The position numbers were made by a program, and so were the translations under genes. This document shows, piece by piece, positions 35,586 to 44,202 of a DNA stretch of 64,000 nucleotides. How positions within the stretch are numbered: position 1 is the stretch's first letter; each line of letters opens with the position of its first letter. The stretch spans positions 434,001-498,000 of the forward strand of contig NZ_PYAW01000004.1 in assembly GCF_003014755.1 (NCBI RefSeq), in the 5' to 3' direction. This DNA is from Chitinophaga niastensis (GTDB lineage: Bacteria; Bacteroidota; Bacteroidia; Chitinophagales; Chitinophagaceae). The notes beneath the pieces are model-generated. The model made no database searches and was not told where the DNA came from. It saw nothing but the letters and a program-made list of their open reading frames with translations.

Positions 35586-36509
35586 ATGAAAAGAGCGGTT
35601 TTTCTGATTATATTTTTTATAACAATCGTCTATGAGTCCCGTGCCTGCGATATTTGCGGCTGCGGCGTAGGTAGTTATTATATTGGTATTTTACCTGATT
35701 TCAAGAAACGTTTTATTGGTATAAGATATCAGTATAAAACATTGCGTACGCATCTTGGGCCTGCCGGTACAACTTCTTATCTCACCACAGATGAAACTTA
35801 TCAAACGGCTGAACTATGGGGTGGCTGGAACATTGGTAGGCGCTTTCGTGTATTGGGATTTGTACCGGTTAACTTCAACGGGCGCAGCAACCAGGGTGTC
35901 AGTCAGCATAAAAACGGCCTGGGTGATATAGCAGTAGTAGGCTATTATCAACTGTTGGATAAACAACAAACGGTAGGGCGCAAACTATTGGTACAATCGC
36001 TCTGGATTGGTGGAGGAATAAAATTGCCTACCGGCAGATATGAACCTGTAGAAAAAAAGGAGAATGAAGAAACACCGAATAGTTTTCAGTTAGGTACCGG
36101 TAGTATGGATTTTACCCTGAATGCCATGTATGACGTGCGTTTGATGGATTTTGGCATCAATGCAAATGTTAGTTACAAAATAAATACTGCTAATAAATAC
36201 GATTATCAGTATGGCAATAAATTTACCGCTAATGTGCTGGGCTATTATAAAATCAAAGTAGCGCAACAACTAACGGTGGCGCCTAATGTAGGTTTGTTGT
36301 ATGAAACAGCAAAAAAGGATACAGAAGATAAACGCTTTACCATGGATGTTTCCGGCGGATATGCTTTACTCGCAACAGCGGGTGCGGAAGTGAGCTATAA
36401 AAATATAGCCATCGGCGGAAATTTTCAGCCGCCTGTTTCCCAGCAGCTGGCGGATATGCGGGTAAAATCCGGTAACAGGGCCATGGTACATGTAACGTAT
36501 CTCTTTTAA
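35586..36509 (+). CDS. Outer-membrane beta-barrel protein with N-terminal CDICGCG motif
   Basis: 307 aa. Signal peptide to about residue 20, then at the mature N-terminus CDICGCGVGSYY, three Cys in close array. The rest alternates short amphipathic strands with Gly/Tyr/Asn turns and ends with VHVTYLF, a terminal aromatic as in barrel proteins. Often annotated only as transporter. It follows the MbnH gene by 28 bp. The Cys cluster at the periplasmic face would suit copper capture; that is inference. Confidence 0.78.
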   Translation: MKRAVFLIIFFITIVYESRACDICGCGVGSYYIGILPDFKKRFIGIRYQYKTLRTHLGPAGTTSYLTTDETYQTAELWGGWNIGRRFRVLGFVPVNFNGRSNQGVSQHKNGLGDIAVVGYYQLLDKQQTVGRKLLVQSLWIGGGIKLPTGRYEPVEKKENEETPNSFQLGTGSMDFTLNAMYDVRLMDFGINANVSYKINTANKYDYQYGNKFTANVLGYYKIKVAQQLTVAPNVGLLYETAKKDTEDKRFTMDVSGGYALLATAGAEVSYKNIAIGGNFQPPVSQQLADMRVKSGNRAMVHVTYLF

Positions 36510-36534
36510 AAATTATCTTATTAAATTAAAAAAG

Positions 36535-37437
36535 ATGATCAGACATATTTGTATAATACTGTTAAGTGCATTCGGGTTTATGAGCTGTAATACGCCTGTG
36601 AAGCAGTCGCACACAGCTGCTAAGGCGGATAGTACAACAATAAGAGTAGCTGTTTTGGTATATCCGGGTGTAGAGCTGCTGGACTTTTCAGGTCCGGCGG
36701 AAGTGTTTAGTAATACCACCGGATGTGAAGTGTATCTTGTATCTACGGTGAATGGCCCTGTTGGCTCACGGCATAATATACTCACCATGATGCCGGACTA
36801 TACTATTCATAATGCACCACAACCGGATATCCTGGTAATACCCGGTGCGCTGGTAGATTCCGTTACCGCTGCTTACAAAGATCCTGAAGTGTTGCGTTAT
36901 ATCAACCAGGTAAATAAAGGCACAAAGATGACGATGTCTGTATGTACCGGGGCGCTCTTACTCAGTAAAGCAGGCCTCACCAAAGGAAAAATAATTACCA
37001 CGCATTGGGCCGTGGTGGATACACTGCAGGCAATAGATACAATGGCTACGGTGGTAAAAGACAAACGATTTGTAGCAGATGGAAAGATAATTACTACTGC
37101 CGGTATTTCGGCCGGTATAGATGGTGCTTTGCATGTAGTGGAAATGTTGAAAGGCATTAAAGAAGCTAACGCTGTATGCCGCGCTATGGAGTACGACAAG
37201 TGGAATCCTGCTGCCGGCCTTGTTGTGGGCAAAACAACTGTGATTTCATCTCCGGTTAAACAGTCCACTACCGGGGCGTTGCCTGCAGCAGGTACTGATC
37301 CGGTTTGTCATATGCCCATGAAAAAGGGAACCCTGATAACAGCTATGTATAAGGGAAAGATGTATGGATTTTGTTCAGATTATTGCAAGGCTGATTTTGT
37401 GAAGAACCCGACAGAATATGTGATGGATAAAAAATAG
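36535..37437 (+). CDS. DJ-1/PfpI domain - YHS domain fusion lipoprotein
   Basis: 300 aa. Lipoprotein signal ending GFMSCN (Cys18). Residues about 35-230 are a DJ-1/PfpI (GATase1-like) domain: AVLVYPGVELLDFSGPAEVF, DILVIPGA and the nucleophile elbow SVCTGALLL. The last 50 residues are a YHS domain, DPVCHMPMKKG...YGFCSDYC, a heavy-metal-binding module found in copper ATPases and related proteins. Fusing these two in an exported lipoprotein is unusual. It closes the MbnP/MbnH locus, 25 bp after the barrel gene, and is convergent with the AraC regulator. Confidence 0.88.
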   Translation: MIRHICIILLSAFGFMSCNTPVKQSHTAAKADSTTIRVAVLVYPGVELLDFSGPAEVFSNTTGCEVYLVSTVNGPVGSRHNILTMMPDYTIHNAPQPDILVIPGALVDSVTAAYKDPEVLRYINQVNKGTKMTMSVCTGALLLSKAGLTKGKIITTHWAVVDTLQAIDTMATVVKDKRFVADGKIITTAGISAGIDGALHVVEMLKGIKEANAVCRAMEYDKWNPAAGLVVGKTTVISSPVKQSTTGALPAAGTDPVCHMPMKKGTLITAMYKGKMYGFCSDYCKADFVKNPTEYVMDKK

Positions 37438-37453
37438 CGCACAGCATTTCAGC

Positions 37454-38317
37454 TTACATAAAATGCCTTTTATATTCCAATGGCTTCCTGCCGGTAGTGA
37501 GTTTAAACTGATGGAAAAAATGCGAAAGGTTATTATAACCGCATGCATAGCAGATCTCCGTGATGTTGCTGTCAGATTCAATTAACAACCGGCAGGCTTG
37601 TCCTATTCTTACCTCCGTTAAAAACTGCACATACGTTTTTCGTGTTTTAAGTTTGAAATAACGGCAAAAGGAAGGTTTGGTCATGTGGAGTAGTGCAGCT
37701 ACGTTGTCGAGACTTATTTTGTCCCGGAAATGACTGTAGGTGTATTCGAAGATGGTGTTCAAACGATCGTTGTCGTTATGATCATGGTCGTAGCTGAAGC
37801 TTTTGCTGGTCAGCAACGTATAGTCGCTGCTCTCCGCAATCAGATGCAGGATTTGCAATAACAGCAACAATCTGCCGCCGGGCGACTGTGCCGGCAGTTC
37901 TTCCATCATATGCGCTATCTTCCTGCTGGTGGCGCCTTTTAGCTTTATACCTTGCCGGGCCGATGTTAGCAGTTGCGTGAGCTTACGCATCTCTGGCAAG
38001 GCAGCAAAGGTGGCGCCCAGCATATCCTGTTTAAATAATGCTACCACTGCTTCGCCGGGTTGCCCTTTCTGCTCGCGGATATAGGCATATTCATGCCGGA
38101 AGGAATGCGGTAAATTAGCGCCCAATAAAACTATATCTCCACTACGAAACGGACCAATAAAATCGCCGATCAGCCAGGTGCCGGAGCTTCTTTTTATAAA
38201 TAATAATTCCAGCTCCGGGTGGTAATGCCAGTTGTTACGCATGTTTTCCCCGATATCTCTTCTCACAATAAAGGAGCTCTCCGGGTGTGGTGTTACTTTT
38301 CTTAATGCTGGTTTCAT
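37454..38317 (-). CDS. AraC family transcriptional regulator
   Basis: 287 aa with an N-terminal cupin-like sensor (WHYHPELELLF, GDIVLLGANLPHSF) and a C-terminal double helix-turn-helix: KISLDNVAALLHMTKPSFCRYFK and ITEICYACGYNNLSHFFHQF. A HDHNDND stretch lies just before the DNA-binding half. It diverges from the fucosidase gene with 123 bp between starts and so probably controls the fucosidase-dehydrogenase pair in response to a sugar. Confidence 0.92.
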   Translation of the reverse strand: MKPALRKVTPHPESSFIVRRDIGENMRNNWHYHPELELLFIKRSSGTWLIGDFIGPFRSGDIVLLGANLPHSFRHEYAYIREQKGQPGEAVVALFKQDMLGATFAALPEMRKLTQLLTSARQGIKLKGATSRKIAHMMEELPAQSPGGRLLLLLQILHLIAESSDYTLLTSKSFSYDHDHNDNDRLNTIFEYTYSHFRDKISLDNVAALLHMTKPSFCRYFKLKTRKTYVQFLTEVRIGQACRLLIESDSNITEICYACGYNNLSHFFHQFKLTTGRKPLEYKRHFM

Positions 38318-38440
38318 TACCGGTAATATAAATAGTTGTAGCTACAATAGGGTAATATTCCACACTTTTTTGCAAAAATGCTGAAAAAAAATCCGGATCG
38401 GCCTTCCTAGTTTTACGATTCAATTCCACGCGTATCAACT

Positions 38441-39892
38441 ATGAAAAAGTATTTATCATTACTCATCTGCTGTATCCTGCTCCTGTGGGGGCATTACAGC
38501 TTTGCCCAGGAAAGATACCAGGCTAACTGGTCGTCACTGAAGCAATACCAGACACCGGAATGGTTCCGGGATGCCAAGTTCGGGATCTTTATTCACTGGG
38601 GAGTATACTCGGTTCCCGCCTGGGGCAGTGAATGGTATCCGCGAAATATGTACCAGCAAGGTTCCAGGGAAAACAAGCACCAGGTGGACACCTATGGCCC
38701 GTTGAATAAATCCGGCTACAAAGATTTTATTCCGCAGTTTAAAGCGGAGCAATTTAATGCGGATCAGTGGGTGGCTTTGTTTAAACAGGCAGGTGCAAAG
38801 TATGTGGTGCCGGTGGCAGAACATCATGATGGTTTTGCTATGTACAAAACAGTGCTCTCCAAATGGAATGCCGCTGAAATGGGCCCTAAACGGGATATTA
38901 TAGGAGAGCTGGCAGCTGCCACCCGCAAGGAGGGGCTTATATTTGGACTGTCCTCTCACCGCATTGAGCATTGGTGGTTTATGAATGGTGGTCGTAAATT
39001 CGATAGTGATGTCAACGATCCGAAGTATGCCGATTTTTATGGTCCGGCCAGGGAAGAAAATGAAACCATGTCGCCTGAGTATATGAACGACTGGTTAATG
39101 AGATGTACGGAGCTGGTGGATAAATATCAACCGCAATTATTTTGGTTCGACTGGTGGATAGAGCAGCCGGCACTGGAGCCTTACCGCAAATCATTTGCAG
39201 CGTATTATTATAACAAAGGACAGGAGCTGAATAAAGGTGTGGTGATCAATTATAAAAATAACATTGCTTATCCGGATGGTACTGCGGTACTGGACCTGGA
39301 ACGCGGTAAACTGGGTGGTATCCGGCAGCTGCCGTGGCAAACAGATGATGCCATTGGTAACCAATCCTGGGGATATATTAATAACAACACTTTCAAATCT
39401 GCGCAATATGTGATCACTAATCTCATAGATATTGTGAGTAAGAACGGGAACCTGTTACTCAACATCGGTCCCAAGCCAGATGGTACTATTACCGCAGAAG
39501 AAACAGCCGTATTGCTTGGTGTGGGCCAATGGCTTTCTGTCAACGGAGAAGCCATTTACGGCACCCGCCCCTGGAAGGCATATGGGGAGGGGCCTACCGA
39601 ATCGGCCAGCGGATCTTTTGCTGATCAGAAAGTGCCCTATACCGCGCAGGATATACGCTTTACTACCAAAGGAGAAATTTTGTATGCGATTGCTTTGGGC
39701 GTACCTTCAGCAAATACAAAAATACAGGCCTTATCCTTAAAGGCGGGTCATGGTACTATTGAGAGGATCTCCCTGGTAGGTAGTGAGGAAAAAGTACGTT
39801 GGGCGCAAAAGCCTGATGGGCTTATCATTCAGCCGATGCAAAATTACCCTTCCACCAATGCGGTAACGTATAAAATTACTTTTAAGAAATAA
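38441..39892 (+). CDS. Secreted alpha-L-fucosidase (GH29)
   Basis: 483 aa with a signal peptide (cleavage near residue 22). GH29 hallmarks: WFRDAKFGIFIHWGVYSVPAW, YVVPVAEHHDGFAMY with the HHDGF motif, and the nucleophile region LFWFDWW with Asp237. The C-terminal 90 residues form a beta-sandwich. It hydrolyses terminal L-fucose from glycans, in the periplasm or outside. Its stop is 1 bp before the next start, so it is coupled to the zinc dehydrogenase gene. Confidence 0.95.
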   Translation: MKKYLSLLICCILLLWGHYSFAQERYQANWSSLKQYQTPEWFRDAKFGIFIHWGVYSVPAWGSEWYPRNMYQQGSRENKHQVDTYGPLNKSGYKDFIPQFKAEQFNADQWVALFKQAGAKYVVPVAEHHDGFAMYKTVLSKWNAAEMGPKRDIIGELAAATRKEGLIFGLSSHRIEHWWFMNGGRKFDSDVNDPKYADFYGPAREENETMSPEYMNDWLMRCTELVDKYQPQLFWFDWWIEQPALEPYRKSFAAYYYNKGQELNKGVVINYKNNIAYPDGTAVLDLERGKLGGIRQLPWQTDDAIGNQSWGYINNNTFKSAQYVITNLIDIVSKNGNLLLNIGPKPDGTITAEETAVLLGVGQWLSVNGEAIYGTRPWKAYGEGPTESASGSFADQKVPYTAQDIRFTTKGEILYAIALGVPSANTKIQALSLKAGHGTIERISLVGSEEKVRWAQKPDGLIIQPMQNYPSTNAVTYKITFKK

Positions 39893-39893
39893 T

Positions 39894-40913
39894 ATGAAAT
39901 CATTAGTGTGCACGACACCGGGGCGATTGGCTTATGGTGAGATGAATGCGCCGGTTATCGTTCCGGGTCATGCCATTATTAAGATTAAAAGAATAGGAAT
40001 TTGCGGCACTGATTTACACGCCTGGGAAGGAACCCAACCCTTTTTTAATTACCCCAGGATATTGGGACATGAATTATCCGGAGATCTTGTTGTAGCAGAC
40101 AATGCACCTGGTTTTGTACCCGGCGAAGCCGTTACTATTATACCTTATTTCAGTTGTGGCACCTGTATTGCCTGTCGCAGCGGTAAGTCCAATTGCTGTA
40201 CAAAAATACAGGTATGTGGTGTACATATAGATGGTGGTATGGTGGAATATTTATCTGTACCGTCCGATGCACTGGTACATGGCAACGGCCTAAGCTATGA
40301 TGAGCTGGCCCTGATAGAACCATTGGCGATAGGAGCACATGGCATTCAACGCGCCGCAGTAAAGCCCGGTGAGTTTGTACTGGTAGTGGGAGCAGGGCCT
40401 ATTGGACTGGCTGCAATGGAGTTTGCGCGTATCGCGGGGGCACAGGTGATAGCAATGGATGTGAATGTACAACGACTGTATTGCTGCAAAGAAAAACTGG
40501 ATATCTTACACCTCATTCATGCTACATCCACAGCTGATGTATTGAAAAGAATATCGCACATTACTAACGGTGACATGCCTACGGTAATTATTGATGCTAC
40601 CGGAAATTTAAACGCCATCAATAATAGTTTTCACTACCTCGCACATGGCGGCCGTTATGTACTTATAGGATTACAGAAAGAGGACATTGTATTTTCCCAT
40701 CCCGAATTTCACAAGCGGGAAGCTACATTGATGAGCAGCCGTAACGCTACCCGCGCGGATTTTGAGCAGGTGATCGCTGCCATGAAAAACGGGTTAATAA
40801 ATCCCGCTGCATATATTACCCATCACATTGCTTTTGATGAGCTGAAAGATGCATTTCCCGGATTGCTGCAACCTGAAGCAGGCGTGATCAAAGCGATGGT
40901 AACCTTAACGTAG
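39894..40913 (+). CDS. Zinc-dependent sugar/alcohol dehydrogenase (MDR family)
   Basis: 339 aa cytosolic enzyme. Catalytic zinc residues GICGTD (Cys37) and GHE (His59, Glu60). Structural zinc cysteines C88, C91, C94 and C102. NAD-binding VVGAGPIGLAA. Starting 1 bp after the fucosidase stop implies a shared substrate; L-fucose or a derived acid such as L-galactonate/L-fuconate type polyols are plausible substrates, by context only. Threonine dehydrogenase and sorbitol dehydrogenase are relatives that cannot be excluded. Confidence 0.9.
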   Translation: MKSLVCTTPGRLAYGEMNAPVIVPGHAIIKIKRIGICGTDLHAWEGTQPFFNYPRILGHELSGDLVVADNAPGFVPGEAVTIIPYFSCGTCIACRSGKSNCCTKIQVCGVHIDGGMVEYLSVPSDALVHGNGLSYDELALIEPLAIGAHGIQRAAVKPGEFVLVVGAGPIGLAAMEFARIAGAQVIAMDVNVQRLYCCKEKLDILHLIHATSTADVLKRISHITNGDMPTVIIDATGNLNAINNSFHYLAHGGRYVLIGLQKEDIVFSHPEFHKREATLMSSRNATRADFEQVIAAMKNGLINPAAYITHHIAFDELKDAFPGLLQPEAGVIKAMVTLT

Positions 40914-41024
40914 GTAACTGTTCTGCGCATGATTTTGTATAAGCGGTATTAAACACATTAAATATTTGACTATATTTCGGTTCGATATAACTATGCTTAT
41001 CCTGATTCAATAAACCGGAAACCT

Positions 41025-41528
41025 ATGAAACATCTTTACTTTATTTTTACTGTGCTGCTCACAGTATCTTTATTTACTGCCACTGCACAGCAATCCGGTA
41101 ATGCCGGCACAAGAGCCAAAGCAGCGATACAATTAACCAAAATACTCAACGACGCAGCAACAGCCTTTCCACCTCAATTATCTTATCAGACGGAAGCCAG
41201 TGCAGTCATAGAAAAACCTTTTAGCATCAGTCCCGAAGGCATATTATCTGTTACCTTCCGTTATCCGGTAGAGAAGAGTTTTATGCTGTATAAATTAACC
41301 GCACCGGTGAGTGCCATCAAAGGTGTATTCTACGATTATTATATTGGTCTTGAGTTTGATGGCGCTGTAGTACAAATATCAGAAAGCGAAAAAGGTAGCC
41401 GTGAATTAAAAGAAGATAATATCCTGGCACTTTTTCACGTGGCCAAACCTGGTGACGGTCCGGCTGGTGAATCCCTGAAAGTGAAAATGCAGAAGGGGTT
41501 AGAGACATTCAGAGAGAATTATAAGTAG
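41025..41528 (+). CDS. Secreted hypothetical protein
   Basis: 167 aa with a clear signal peptide (cleavage near TATAQQ, residue 22). The mature part looks beta-rich and small. I do not recognise the family. It lies 111 bp after the dehydrogenase on the same strand and just before the large palindromic element; no function can be inferred. Confidence 0.78.
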   Translation: MKHLYFIFTVLLTVSLFTATAQQSGNAGTRAKAAIQLTKILNDAATAFPPQLSYQTEASAVIEKPFSISPEGILSVTFRYPVEKSFMLYKLTAPVSAIKGVFYDYYIGLEFDGAVVQISESEKGSRELKEDNILALFHVAKPGDGPAGESLKVKMQKGLETFRENYK

Positions 41529-41535
41529 GAATTTA

Positions 41536-41840
41536 TCCTGATGAGCGAAGATTGTCTGAACTGTGATTTTTATGATTTTTGTGATTATCCTGATGAGCGA
41601 AGATCTTAGCGGATATTGTCTGAACCAGGATTTAACAGATTTAAAAGATTACCCTGATGGATGTTATGTTGTTTTATGTGAAAGATATACGTGAATATCT
41701 ATGCTTAGATCTCCGGCACCCATCAGGGTAATCTTTTAAATCTGTTAAATCCTGGTTCAGACAATATCCGCTAAGATCTTCGCTCATCAGGATAATCCCC
41801 CTAATCATAATAATCACAGTTCAGACAATCTTCGCTGAAT
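41536..41840. repeat. About 300-bp palindromic element with perfect 78-bp arms
   Basis: Arms 41583-41660 and 41720-41797 are exact reverse complements separated by 59 bp. Outside them, 41543-41582 and 41798-41836 continue the symmetry imperfectly. The arms contain a smaller unit beginning CCTGATGAGCGAAGAT and containing TTGTCTGAAC, which occurs twice in tandem on the left and inverted on the right. It fills the gap between the secreted hypothetical gene and the sialidase gene; no ORF is inside. It resembles dispersed intergenic repeats (REP/MITE-like) of Bacteroidota. Confidence 0.9.
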
Positions 41841-41874
41841 TCTTTCCGCGGGAAATAATATCAAACGATAAGAT

Positions 41875-43038
41875 ATGAACAGGAACAAATTATTGACAGG
41901 GTTATTACTATTATTATGCACCACTGTATTTGCACAGATACAAAAGGTGCCTGTATTTGTATCCGGCACGGAAGGCCACGCCAGCTACCGGATTCCGGCG
42001 GTGATCAGTTTGCCTGGCGGACAGCTCCTTGCTTTTGCAGAAGGGAGGGTGCACGACTCGGATGATTTCGGTGATATTAATATTGTGATGAAACACAGTA
42101 AAGATGGTGGTAAAACATGGTCGGCACTTACACAGGTGGTCGACTATGATAACAAACAAGCTGGTAACCCTGCGCCAGTGGTGGATCTTAGCGATCCGGC
42201 TTTTCCAGGTGGCAGGATCTTTCTTTTTTATAATACCGGCAACGCTCATGAAGGAGATCTGCGCAAAGGCCAAGGCTACCGCGAGGTATGGTACATCACA
42301 TCTGCCGATGGAGGTATTACCTGGTCCGATGCAGTGAACATCACCACGGAGGTACATCGGCTCAACCAGCCGGCTGTTAATCCGGCTTATAATTTTAAGG
42401 GAGACTGGAGAGCCTATGCCAATACACCCGGGCATGCGATGCAGTTCAGTACCGGTAAGTACAGGGGACGTATGTATGTAGCCGCCAATCATTCTGAAGG
42501 AACGCCCCAAAAGGCTGCTGGGGATTATTGCGCACATGGTTATTATACAGATGATCACGGTAAAACTTTTCATCTCGGACAAAGCCTGCCTATGCCGGGT
42601 TCCAATGAATCTACCGCTGCGGAGCTGTCCGATGGAAAGCTGATGATCAACTCGCGTAACGAGCGTCATGATGTAAAAGCCCGCTTGATAGGTATCAGCA
42701 ACGACGGCGGCGCTACCTGGAGCAAAACATATGTGGATCATCAGTTACCGGATCCCGTATGTGAAGGCAGCATCCTGACTATTGGCTGGAAAAAGAAGAA
42801 AGCTGTGCTGGCCTTTTGTAATGCAGCAGATACCGCTACCCGCGATAACCTCACATTGCGTATCAGCTATGACGAAGGCAAAACATGGCCTAAATCATAT
42901 GTAGTGGCCAATAGCGGCAAGTCGGTTCCCGGTTATGCAGCCTATTCGGACATTGTGAAAGTGGACAAGGAAAAAATCGGGGTGCTGTATGAAGCAGATA
43001 GTTATAAGCAGATTGTATTTACCATAGTAGATCTTTAA
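41875..43038 (+). CDS. Secreted sialidase (GH33)
   Basis: 387 aa with a signal peptide (cleavage after VFAQ). The arginine-bearing YRIP motif and five Asp-box repeats (SKDGGKTW, SADGGITW, TDDHGKTF, SNDGGATW, SYDEGKTW) define a six-bladed propeller sialidase; a Tyr/Glu nucleophile pair is expected near GVLYEAD. It removes terminal sialic acid from host or fungal-type glycans. It shares the region with the fucosidase but is separated by a palindrome, and is followed by a terminator. Confidence 0.95.
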   Translation: MNRNKLLTGLLLLLCTTVFAQIQKVPVFVSGTEGHASYRIPAVISLPGGQLLAFAEGRVHDSDDFGDINIVMKHSKDGGKTWSALTQVVDYDNKQAGNPAPVVDLSDPAFPGGRIFLFYNTGNAHEGDLRKGQGYREVWYITSADGGITWSDAVNITTEVHRLNQPAVNPAYNFKGDWRAYANTPGHAMQFSTGKYRGRMYVAANHSEGTPQKAAGDYCAHGYYTDDHGKTFHLGQSLPMPGSNESTAAELSDGKLMINSRNERHDVKARLIGISNDGGATWSKTYVDHQLPDPVCEGSILTIGWKKKKAVLAFCNAADTATRDNLTLRISYDEGKTWPKSYVVANSGKSVPGYAAYSDIVKVDKEKIGVLYEADSYKQIVFTIVDL

Positions 43039-43061
43039 AAATAAAAGAAGGTTCATAATAA

Positions 43062-43100
43062 ACAAAAACAGCTTCCTGAAGGTCCGGGAAGCTGTTTTTA
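43062..43100. terminator. Bidirectional intrinsic terminator after the sialidase gene
   Basis: Stem AAAAACAGCTTCC paired with GGGAAGCTGTTTTT, ending in a T run. It separates the sialidase gene from the convergent sigma-factor operon. Confidence 0.9.
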
Positions 43101-43135
43101 TTTATACGCAGTTATCATCTCTCATTAATCATCTT

Positions 43136-43735
43136 TCACTCCGGCTCCAGCTGTTGATTAATTTTCTGCAACTGATCAATCACTTCGTTTAGTCGTGCTT
43201 GTTGTTTGCGGATAGTACGTGGCCGGAAATAAAACCAGTTGAGAGCAAACCAGCCGGCAGTAATACCGTAAGCTGCGATTTTTCCGGAGGTACTCATTCG
43301 CAAGGTATATTCAATCATATACAGAAAGATGCCGGCAGACAAAAGAATAAAGTAAAGCGTTAATATTTTCTTTTGAATAAAAGCTTGCCTGGTTCGTAAC
43401 TGTAATAACTGCGTCAGTTGTTGTTTTATCGTCCTGTTCTCTTCATTATGGGTAAAGAGAAAGTGTACCAGGCTGCCTGAAACAAAAATAAATAGCAGGA
43501 TGGCTGCGCAAACGAGGGCGGTGCCTATAATGGTGGTAGGCATTTGTGGCTTTGCGTAGTAGACTATCAGCAGAATAAGGACCATGGTGGCGGTAAGTAA
43601 CAGTATGCTGAACAACGTTTTGTTGTTGATTTTTCGTTTAAGCTGGTTGGCCTTTGAAATAATTTCGCTGGCAGCAGGTGCGGTAGCTGTTGGCTGCCGG
43701 TTCCAGATATCTTTAAAATTAGTTTCCGGGCACAT
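43136..43735 (-). CDS. Four-helix membrane protein coupled to an ECF sigma factor
   Basis: 199 aa. A soluble N-terminus of 40 residues, four hydrophobic segments (about 42-62, 66-90, 122-142, 150-168), then a cytosolic coiled-coil-like tail rich in Gln and Glu. Its start overlaps the sigma factor gene end by 17 bp, a typical arrangement for an anti-sigma factor or its partner. No zinc-binding anti-sigma motif is visible, so anti-sigma function is inferred from position only. Confidence 0.82.
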   Translation of the reverse strand: MCPETNFKDIWNRQPTATAPAASEIISKANQLKRKINNKTLFSILLLTATMVLILLIVYYAKPQMPTTIIGTALVCAAILLFIFVSGSLVHFLFTHNEENRTIKQQLTQLLQLRTRQAFIQKKILTLYFILLSAGIFLYMIEYTLRMSTSGKIAAYGITAGWFALNWFYFRPRTIRKQQARLNEVIDQLQKINQQLEPE

Positions 43736-44195
43736 ACGATTTGAATTTCTGTGTCAATTTATATTTGATGCGGTGAATTTTCACCCGTACATTGGATTCG
43801 GAGATGCCCAGTATCCCCGCTATTTCGGCCTGTTTAACATCTTCCAGTTCCAGGGAGATAATGAGCCTGTCGGTTTCATTTAATGCAGCTATGCATTTGT
43901 AAAGAAGTTTCACTTCTTCATCAGGATACATTACAGGCGTATCTTCCAGCTGTATGGGGAACTCTTTTTTTACAAAACGGCTGTTTTTTTCTATCTGCCG
44001 GAGGCAGTTATTACAAGCTATTCTGAAAATCCATGTACCTATGGCCGATTCATTTCTGAAGTTTGGCAATTGTTGCCAAACGGTAACAAAGGTATCCTGT
44101 GCGATGTCTTTGGCCCATTCATGATCATTCACATAACCCATACACAGCCGATACACTTTGTCCCAGTATATTTGATAGATCTGTTCAAAAAACAT
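43719..44195 (-). CDS. ECF-type RNA polymerase sigma factor
   Basis: 158 aa. Region 2 is visible in YRLCMGYVNDHEWAKDIAQDTF and WIFRIACNNCLRQIEK. Region 4 is visible in IAGILGISESNVRVKIHRIK. Standard ECF length with no extra domain. The middle gene of a hydrolase - sigma - membrane protein set with 7 bp upstream and a 17-bp overlap downstream, so the three probably form one transcript under its own control. Confidence 0.93.
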   Translation of the reverse strand: MFFEQIYQIYWDKVYRLCMGYVNDHEWAKDIAQDTFVTVWQQLPNFRNESAIGTWIFRIACNNCLRQIEKNSRFVKKEFPIQLEDTPVMYPDEEVKLLYKCIAALNETDRLIISLELEDVKQAEIAGILGISESNVRVKIHRIKYKLTQKFKSYVPGN

Positions 44196-44202
44196 CCGGC
44201 GA

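Noticed and set aside
35586..36509. Named transporter or heavy-metal RND component
   Set aside because: Barrel-like strands and a Cys motif only; no RND or CusC-type signature, so function is left open.
41536..41840. CRISPR array
   Set aside because: Units are mirror images, not regularly spaced direct repeats with unique spacers, and no cas genes are present.
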